Shown piece by piece: positions 58,966-64,000 of a stretch of DNA of 64,000 nt. Made by a program: the position numbers and the translations under genes. The notes under the pieces were generated by a model, which saw only the letters and a list, made by a program, of their open reading frames with translations, searched no databases and was not told where the DNA came from. The stretch's first letter is position 1. Every line of letters starts with the position of its first letter. This DNA comes from Herbaspirillum sp. GW103 (lineage in GTDB: Bacteria; Pseudomonadota; Gammaproteobacteria; Burkholderiales; Burkholderiaceae_D): assembly GCF_000261365.1 (NCBI RefSeq), contig NZ_AJVC01000003.1, forward strand, positions 992,001 to 1,056,000, given 5' to 3'.

Positions 58966-59865
58966 ATGATCGTCATCATCGGCAGCGTCAACATGGACCT
59001 GGTCCTGCGCGTTCCGCGCATGCCCTTGCCGGGCGAAACCCTGGCCGGCGACAAATTCATGACCATCCCCGGCGGCAAGGGTGCCAATCAGGCTGTGGCC
59101 TGCGCCCGACTGTCCGCGCCCGGTACGGCCGTGGCCATGGTGGCCTGCGTGGGGGAGGATGCCTTCGGTCAGCAGATGCGCCAGTCGATTACCGCCTGTG
59201 GCATCGATGACCGCTACATCGATGAGGTGGCCGGTGAAGCCACGGGCATCGCCTCCATCATGGTAGACGCCAACGCCCAGAACAGCATCGTCATCGCCGC
59301 CGGCGCCAATGGCCGCCTGGACGTGGAGCGCATCGAACGCGCCCGACCCTTGATCGAACAGGCATCCATCGTCCTGCTGCAACTGGAAGTGCCGATGGCC
59401 ACCGTCATCCACAGCATCGAACTGGCGCATGCCCTGGGCAAGATCGTGGTGCTCAATCCGGCACCGGCGCAGTCCCTGCCACGTGAACTGCTGCAGAAGA
59501 TCGACTACCTGATCTTGAACGAGATCGAAGCCGCCATGCTGGCCGAGGAACAGTCCGACGACATTGCCTTGCTGGCGCACAAGTTGCACGACCTGGGCGC
59601 GCGCAATGTGGTGGTGACGCTGGGCGAAAAGGGGGTCTACGGTTCCTTCGCCGACGGTCGGCAGCGGCATCTGCCGGCGCGCAAGGTGCAGGCGGTCGAT
59701 ACCACCGCAGCCGGCGACACCTTCATCGGCGGTTTCATCGGTGCCATCGCACAAGGTCGCGACCAGTTCGATGCGCTTGCCTATGCCCAGGCGGCGGCCG
59801 CCCTGAGCGTGACCCGCGTGGGCGCCCAGACTTCCATTCCCCTGCGCGACGAAGTCGTGCTCTGA
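58966..59865 (+). CDS. rbsK: Ribokinase
   Basis: PfkB-family sugar kinase of 299 residues, ribose plus ATP to ribose 5-phosphate. It begins MIVIIGSVNMDLVLRVPRMP, has the GGKGANQAVACARL substrate loop near residue 40, the anion hole and catalytic Asp in DTTAAGDTFIGGFIGAI near residue 250, and NPAPAQSLP in the middle. In the operon it follows rbsR by 46 bases. The product enters the pentose phosphate pathway. Confidence 0.94.
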   Translation: MIVIIGSVNMDLVLRVPRMPLPGETLAGDKFMTIPGGKGANQAVACARLSAPGTAVAMVACVGEDAFGQQMRQSITACGIDDRYIDEVAGEATGIASIMVDANAQNSIVIAAGANGRLDVERIERARPLIEQASIVLLQLEVPMATVIHSIELAHALGKIVVLNPAPAQSLPRELLQKIDYLILNEIEAAMLAEEQSDDIALLAHKLHDLGARNVVVTLGEKGVYGSFADGRQRHLPARKVQAVDTTAAGDTFIGGFIGAIAQGRDQFDALAYAQAAAALSVTRVGAQTSIPLRDEVVL

Positions 59866-59886
59866 TCGCTTTCCATTCTCATTGCC

Positions 59887-60279
59887 ATGAAAAAGACAGC
59901 CTTGCTCAACGCCGCCATTTCCCAGGTCATTGCCACCATGGGGCATGGCGATACCCTGGTCATCGGTGATGTCGGCCTGCCGGCACCAGCGGGTGTACCG
60001 GTGATCGATCTCGCCGTGACCCGCGGCGTGCCCGACTTCATGACGGTGCTCACCACGGTGCTCACGGAATTGCAGGTCGAATTCCACATCGTGGCCGATG
60101 AGATGCAGAGCGTCAGCCCGGCACTGGCCGCACAGATCGCCACGCTGGACCTGCCACAAGCGCGCAGCATGTCGCACGAGGCTTTCAAGCAGGCTACCGC
60201 GCGCGCCAAAGCTCATATCCGCACCGGTGAATGCACGCCTTATGCCAACATCATCCTGGGCGCCGGCGTAGTGTTCTGA
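59887..60279 (+). CDS. rbsD: D-ribose pyranase
   Basis: Protein of 130 residues that interconverts the pyranose and furanose forms of ribose, the furanose being the form used by ribokinase. The catalytic His is in MGHGDTLVIGDVGLPAP near residue 20; the protein ends with the family signature ECTPYANIILGAGVVF. It is the last gene of the ribose operon, 21 bases behind rbsK. In E. coli rbsD is the first gene; here it is last. Confidence 0.94.
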   Translation: MKKTALLNAAISQVIATMGHGDTLVIGDVGLPAPAGVPVIDLAVTRGVPDFMTVLTTVLTELQVEFHIVADEMQSVSPALAAQIATLDLPQARSMSHEAFKQATARAKAHIRTGECTPYANIILGAGVVF

Positions 60280-60313
60280 ACAAATAAGTGACAAGAAAAC
60301 ACATTGATACAAC

Positions 60314-60378
60314 TAGTTGTGTGATGACTTTGCGACACTTGCTGAAATAGTGTGATGCAATAGTTGTGCGATGAGTTT
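60314..60378 (+). repeat. Three short direct repeats upstream of the chemoreceptor gene
   Basis: TAGTTGTGTGATGACTTT at 60314, TAGTGTGATGCAA at 60348 and TAGTTGTGCGATGAGTTT at 60361 share the core TAG-TTGTG-GATG. The outer two are 47 bp apart and differ at two positions. Possible binding sites for a regulator; they lie between rbsD and the chemoreceptor. Confidence 0.45.
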
Positions 60379-60506
60379 CCTTGGCGCATCATGCGGGCTC
60401 CAGAATAAAAAATGCAGTGGGGTTCGCATCCCTGTTCGATAACAAGAAGCTGGATCTTCGAGGACTGGAAGAGACAGACAATAAATGAACAGCATAGGGA
60501 AGCAGC

Positions 60507-62246
60507 ATGTTTGGATATTTCGGGAATCTCAAGGTCGGCGCGCGCCTGGCGATCGTATTTGCCTTCATCGTGGCACTGCTGGCGGTGGTGAGCGTGACCG
60601 CCTTCATCAAGATCAACAACATCAATCGCGCGATCGACCAGATCGTCAATGACCGTTACCTGAAGGTGCGCTGGGCGTTCGATCTGCGCGATGGCGTCAA
60701 TGAGCAGATCAAGTACCTGCGCGGCATGGCCATCGATATCGGCAACCTGGCCGGCAATGAAAAGCGCATCGGCCAGCTCGACGGTGCCGTTCGCGCCAGC
60801 AAGGAAGCCCTCGACAAGATCACGGCGCGCCAGGTCACTGCGGTCGGCCAGAAGAAGGCCAAGGTGCTCGACGATGCACGGCAGGTCTTCGATGCCAGTC
60901 GGGAGCAGTTTCTGGCCCTGATCCGGGCGGGTCAGGGGAGTGCGGCAGACGAATTCGTCTTGCGCAAGATTACCGACAGCCAGAACAAGTACCTTTCTCT
61001 GGCCACGGCCTTTGCCGATTCGCAGGACAGCCAGTTGCGCGCCGAAGGTGCGAAGGCCGTCGCTGACGGCGCGCTGGCAATCCAGGTGACCCTGGCCTGC
61101 TCGGTGGCTGCCGTACTGGCCGCCATCCTGCTGGGGTATTTGATGGCACGCTCTATCATCAAGCCGCTCAACGAGGCCGTCCGTGTGGCCGAAAATGTCG
61201 CTGCCGGTGACCTGACCACGCGCATCGAACCCCATTCCAGAGACGAGACGGGCCAGTTGATGGCGGCCTTGCGCAAGATGAACGACAACCTGGTCGATAT
61301 CGTCACTGGTGTGCGACGCAGTACCGACTCCATCGCCACCGCCTCGGGAGAAATCGCCAGCGGCAACATGGATCTGTCGTCCCGCACCGAGCAGCAGGCG
61401 GGATCACTGGAAGAAACCGCCTCGGCCATGGAGGAGATGACTTCAACCGTACGCCAGAATGCCGACAATGCCCGTCAGGCCAACCAGCTGGCGGCCACCG
61501 CCTCGCAGGTAGCCTTGCAGGGAGGTGAAATCGTCGGCCGGGTGGTGACCACCATGGAGGAAATCAATCAGTCTTCCCGCAAGATCGTCGACATCATCGG
61601 CGTCATCGACGGCATCGCCTTCCAGACCAACATCCTGGCCTTGAATGCAGCTGTGGAGGCGGCTCGTGCTGGCGAGCAGGGGCGTGGCTTTGCGGTCGTG
61701 GCCTCCGAAGTGCGCTCGCTGGCGCAGCGTTCGGCGGCGGCAGCCAAGGAAATCAAGGGTCTCATCAGCGACTCCGTGGCCAAGGTCGAGGGCGGCAGCC
61801 TGCTGGTGGCTGAAGCGGGCCATACCATGGAGCAGGTGGTCAGCAGCGTTCGCAGCGTCACCGACATCGTCGGCGAGATCTCGGCCGCCAGCGTCGAGCA
61901 GAGTACCGGGATCGAGGAAATCAACCGGGCGGTCGGCCAGATGGATCAAAGCACCCAGCAAAACGCCGCCCTGGTCGAACAGGCCGCCGCGGCAGCGGGA
62001 GCCTTGCAGGAGCAGGCGGCCGCGCTGGCCTCGGCGATCAGCATTTTCAGGCTGGCACAAACTGCCACGGTATCCGTGGCGGCACCGGCCAAACCGGCAG
62101 TGCTGGCCCGTTCGACTGTGGCGACCCGGAAAGCTGCGACGGTCCCCGTTCTGCGCAGACCGGCAGTGGCGGCGCCCGCGTCTGCCCCTGCCCCTGCCAG
62201 CAAGGCCGCCGTACGCGCTGACGAAGATCTCTGGGAAACCTTCTGA
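60507..62246 (+). CDS. Methyl-accepting chemotaxis protein with C-terminal WETF tether
   Basis: Chemoreceptor of 579 residues. First helix at 12-35, periplasmic four-helix-type domain to about 190, second helix at 190-212, HAMP to about 265, then the signalling hairpin with the invariant tip [20 protein letters not shown] and [18 protein letters not shown]. Past an Ala/Pro-rich linker the protein ends DLWETF, the xWxxF pentapeptide that tethers CheR and CheB, so it is a high-abundance type receptor. Its place behind the ribose operon suggests ribose or RbsB sensing, but the gap and separate leader mean that this is only a guess. Confidence 0.93.
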   Translation: MFGYFGNLKVGARLAIVFAFIVALLAVVSVTAFIKINNINRAIDQIVNDRYLKVRWAFDLRDGVNEQIKYLRGMAIDIGNLAGNEKRIGQLDGAVRASKEALDKITARQVTAVGQKKAKVLDDARQVFDASREQFLALIRAGQGSAADEFVLRKITDSQNKYLSLATAFADSQDSQLRAEGAKAVADGALAIQVTLACSVAAVLAAILLGYLMARSIIKPLNEAVRVAENVAAGDLTTRIEPHSRDETGQLMAALRKMNDNLVDIVTGVRRSTDSIATASGEIASGNMDLSSRTEQQAGSLEETASAMEEMTSTVRQNADNARQANQLAATASQVALQGGEIVGRVVTTMEEINQSSRKIVDIIGVIDGIAFQTNILALNAAVEAARAGEQGRGFAVVASEVRSLAQRSAAAAKEIKGLISDSVAKVEGGSLLVAEAGHTMEQVVSSVRSVTDIVGEISAASVEQSTGIEEINRAVGQMDQSTQQNAALVEQAAAAAGALQEQAAALASAISIFRLAQTATVSVAAPAKPAVLARSTVATRKAATVPVLRRPAVAAPASAPAPASKAAVRADEDLWETF

Positions 62247-62398
62247 GCCGCTGCGTCCGGCACGCTCTTGCCCGGCTGCCGCTATTCCGACAGGGAGGCG
62301 GCGCAATCTCCTATAGCCGTGGCCGGCCCGCCAGCTGATACTGTTGCGTTTGCAGGGCAGGAATCAGTCGATGCAAAGCGACCACGGGGAAGGGAGAC

Positions 62399-64000
62399 AT
62401 GCGAGCAGGCGGACAGACGGCAAGGATGACGAGGAGGGTCGGCAGGTTCCTGACCTGGGTGGCCCTGACGCTGCTGGCATTGATGGTCATGCTGGCACTG
62501 CTCATTGCCCTGTTCGACTGGAACCTGGCCAAGCCCTGGATCACGCGTGAGCTTTCTTCCGTGCTGGCGCGCGAGATCCGGGTCGATGGCCCCATCACGC
62601 TGGGCTGGTCGCTGGCCCCCGCGCACAGGGACGGCAGCAGTCGCTGGCTGCCGCAACTGCATTTCACCGCGCGCGAACTGCACATCGGCAATCCCGATTG
62701 GGCCCGCAGTGCGGACCACCTCCTGCGGGCCCGCACGCTGGACTTGCACTTTTCTCCCTTGCCCTTGCTGCGCTGGCATTGGCACATCAGCGACCTGCGC
62801 GTGGAGGGACTGGATCTGGTCATGGAGCGCGTCGATGAACGCCACAAGAGCTGGCGCTTTTCCGACCAGCCGCGTTCGCGCTGGAGTTTCGACATACAGC
62901 AGATCGTCTTCGAGCGCGCGCTGATCCGTTACGTGGACCAGCCGCTGGACATGGATCTGCGCTTCGATGCCCGGCCCCTGGTCAGCCCGACCAATCAGTC
63001 AGCAGAACTGCGCCTCGCGCCGGCCGCCCCGTCCGCACCGGTCGTGCAGGCCGCCGTCACCGGGCGCCTTGGCCAAGCCAGCATCCAGGGCAATCTGCGC
63101 GGCGGCGCCTTGCCCGATCTGCTCAACGAAGACAGCGTCTATCCCTTGCAGGCCGAGGGCGAGGTGGGTGAAGTCCACGCGGTGCTCTCGGGCAAACTCA
63201 TCAACCCTCATCAATTGAGTCGAGCAGAACTGCAGCTGCGGCTCAACGGCGATAGCCTCGATCGTCTCTACGCCGCCAGCGGCGTGCCGCTTCCCGCCAC
63301 GCGACCCTTCAGTACCGAAGGCGCGCTCACCATCACCCGCATCGATCCCGACACCCGCGCCTGGGACTGGCACTATGCCCACTTCACCGGCAAGGTCGGC
63401 GACAGCGATTTTTCCGGGGATGCCCACTACTATCGGGGCCCGCCCAAGAACCGCCTGCGCGTGACGGCGCAAGCCAAGCTCCTGCGCCTGTCGGACTACC
63501 TGCCCGATGTAGGGAAGAAATCCGCCGGGCATCCATACAAGTCCGACGCACGGGTATTGCCCGAACAGCAGGCCAAGCCACAGCGCTGGGCCAAGCTGGA
63601 TGCTGAGATCGGCCTGCATGCAGAGCGGCTGCAGCTGCATCCGGACATTGCCCTGCAGGACGCCAGCACCACGCTGCGCCTGCAGGACCAGGTGCTGACG
63701 GCCGCACCACTGCGCTTTGCGCTGGCTGGCGGCAAGGGAGAGGGCGAGATCAGTCTGGATGGGCGTCAGTCTGATATCGGGGGCAAGCTGCAACTGCAAT
63801 TGCAGGGGGTGCAGGTGCGTGAGCTGTTCCCGCGCCTGGCCCGCTTCGATGCCAGCTTCGGCAAGGTCGATGGCCGGGCCGATCTGAGCGGTAGCGGCAA
63901 TTCGGTCGCGGCCATGCTGGCGCATGCCAACGGCGAGATCAAGGCCGATCTCAGCCAGGGCACCATCAGTCAATTCATCCTGGAGGCAACGGGGCTGAAC
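62399..64000 (+). CDS. AsmA-family protein (3' end outside window)
   Basis: The visible 534 residues start with an N-terminal membrane helix (residues 17-40, FLTWVALTLLALMVMLALLI) followed by the AsmA opening FDWNLAKPWITRELSSVLAR, then repeated beta-rich segments facing the periplasm. The later part GKLQLQLQGVQVRELFPRLA and FDASFGKVDGRADLSGSGNS matches the AsmA C-terminal region. AsmA-type proteins bridge inner and outer membrane and are thought to move phospholipids. AGGGAGA precedes the ATG. The frame is open at the window end, so the gene is partial. Confidence 0.9.
   Translation, partial: MRAGGQTARMTRRVGRFLTWVALTLLALMVMLALLIALFDWNLAKPWITRELSSVLAREIRVDGPITLGWSLAPAHRDGSSRWLPQLHFTARELHIGNPDWARSADHLLRARTLDLHFSPLPLLRWHWHISDLRVEGLDLVMERVDERHKSWRFSDQPRSRWSFDIQQIVFERALIRYVDQPLDMDLRFDARPLVSPTNQSAELRLAPAAPSAPVVQAAVTGRLGQASIQGNLRGGALPDLLNEDSVYPLQAEGEVGEVHAVLSGKLINPHQLSRAELQLRLNGDSLDRLYAASGVPLPATRPFSTEGALTITRIDPDTRAWDWHYAHFTGKVGDSDFSGDAHYYRGPPKNRLRVTAQAKLLRLSDYLPDVGKKSAGHPYKSDARVLPEQQAKPQRWAKLDAEIGLHAERLQLHPDIALQDASTTLRLQDQVLTAAPLRFALAGGKGEGEISLDGRQSDIGGKLQLQLQGVQVRELFPRLARFDASFGKVDGRADLSGSGNSVAAMLAHANGEIKADLSQGTISQFILEATGLN

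Noticed and set aside
60400-60446. A possible flagellar sigma-28 promoter (TTCGATAA with an upstream TAAA) before the chemoreceptor
   Set aside because: The distance between the two elements is about ten bases too long and the -10 match is partial.
1-64000. CRISPR arrays, tRNA and rRNA genes, prophage or integrase genes
   Set aside because: No regularly spaced repeats, no cloverleaf with a typical T-loop GGTTCGAATCC, and no integrase or phage structural genes were seen on reading through.

Overview
The window is about 64 kb of GC-rich, densely coded bacterial DNA. Its gene content and protein style point to a Betaproteobacterium of the Oxalobacteraceae, most like Herbaspirillum; this is inferred from protein style, not from a marker gene. 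No rRNA, tRNA or CRISPR array was seen.

Layout. 0-3.4 kb: the 3' part of a branched-chain amino acid (liv-type) ABC transporter operon, whose livF has Arg in place of the Walker A Lys. 3.9-9.7 kb: a catabolic operon on the minus strand (aldehyde dehydrogenase, SDR dehydrogenase, MFS transporter) divergent from a GntR/FCD regulator and a LysR regulator, with near-identical 15-bp palindromes in front of both regulators. 9.9-11.1 kb: a membrane diguanylate cyclase. 11.1-16.5 kb: the SOS mutasome imuA-imuB-dnaE2 behind a perfect LexA box. 16.9-24.7 kb: a run of stress-type genes (KGG protein, DUF1275, DUF4142, PfpI-like, PoxB-like, several small proteins) and a Cho-type GIY-YIG nuclease. 24.8-26.1 kb: an outer-membrane protein of unknown family.

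26.1-30.0 kb is a visibly AT-richer accessory island on the minus strand. It holds a vgrG gene cut off after its N-terminus, a toxin-tip-like fragment overlapping a small membrane protein, a family of secreted paralogs (one intact, one frameshifted, one reduced to a signal peptide), and an IS5-family/IS427-like element with 19-bp inverted repeats and a TA duplication. I read it as a decayed type VI effector-immunity locus, and it is the least described part of the window.

30.2-37.1 kb: an orphan amino-acid-binding protein, then the four overlapping genes of the ligase-associated DNA repair cassette (beta-CASP exonuclease, ATP-dependent ligase, Lhr-like helicase, PdeM-type phosphoesterase). 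37.4-40.0 kb: an HDOD protein, a MetA-type outer-membrane protein and a small protein. 40.0-44.8 kb: gntR-acnD-prpF of the methylcitrate cycle, without prpB or prpC, and with an SDR gene scar behind prpF. 45.0-51.2 kb: histidine-degradation genes (IclR regulator, amino acid ABC transporter, hutD, hutF, hutG). 51.3-53.8 kb: universal stress protein, NhaA antiporter and an unannotated 41-aa membrane protein. 54.2-60.3 kb: a complete ribose operon rbsBACRKD behind a perfect 16-bp LacI-type operator. 60.5-62.2 kb: a chemoreceptor with a WETF C-terminus. 62.4 kb to the end: an AsmA-family gene cut by the window edge.
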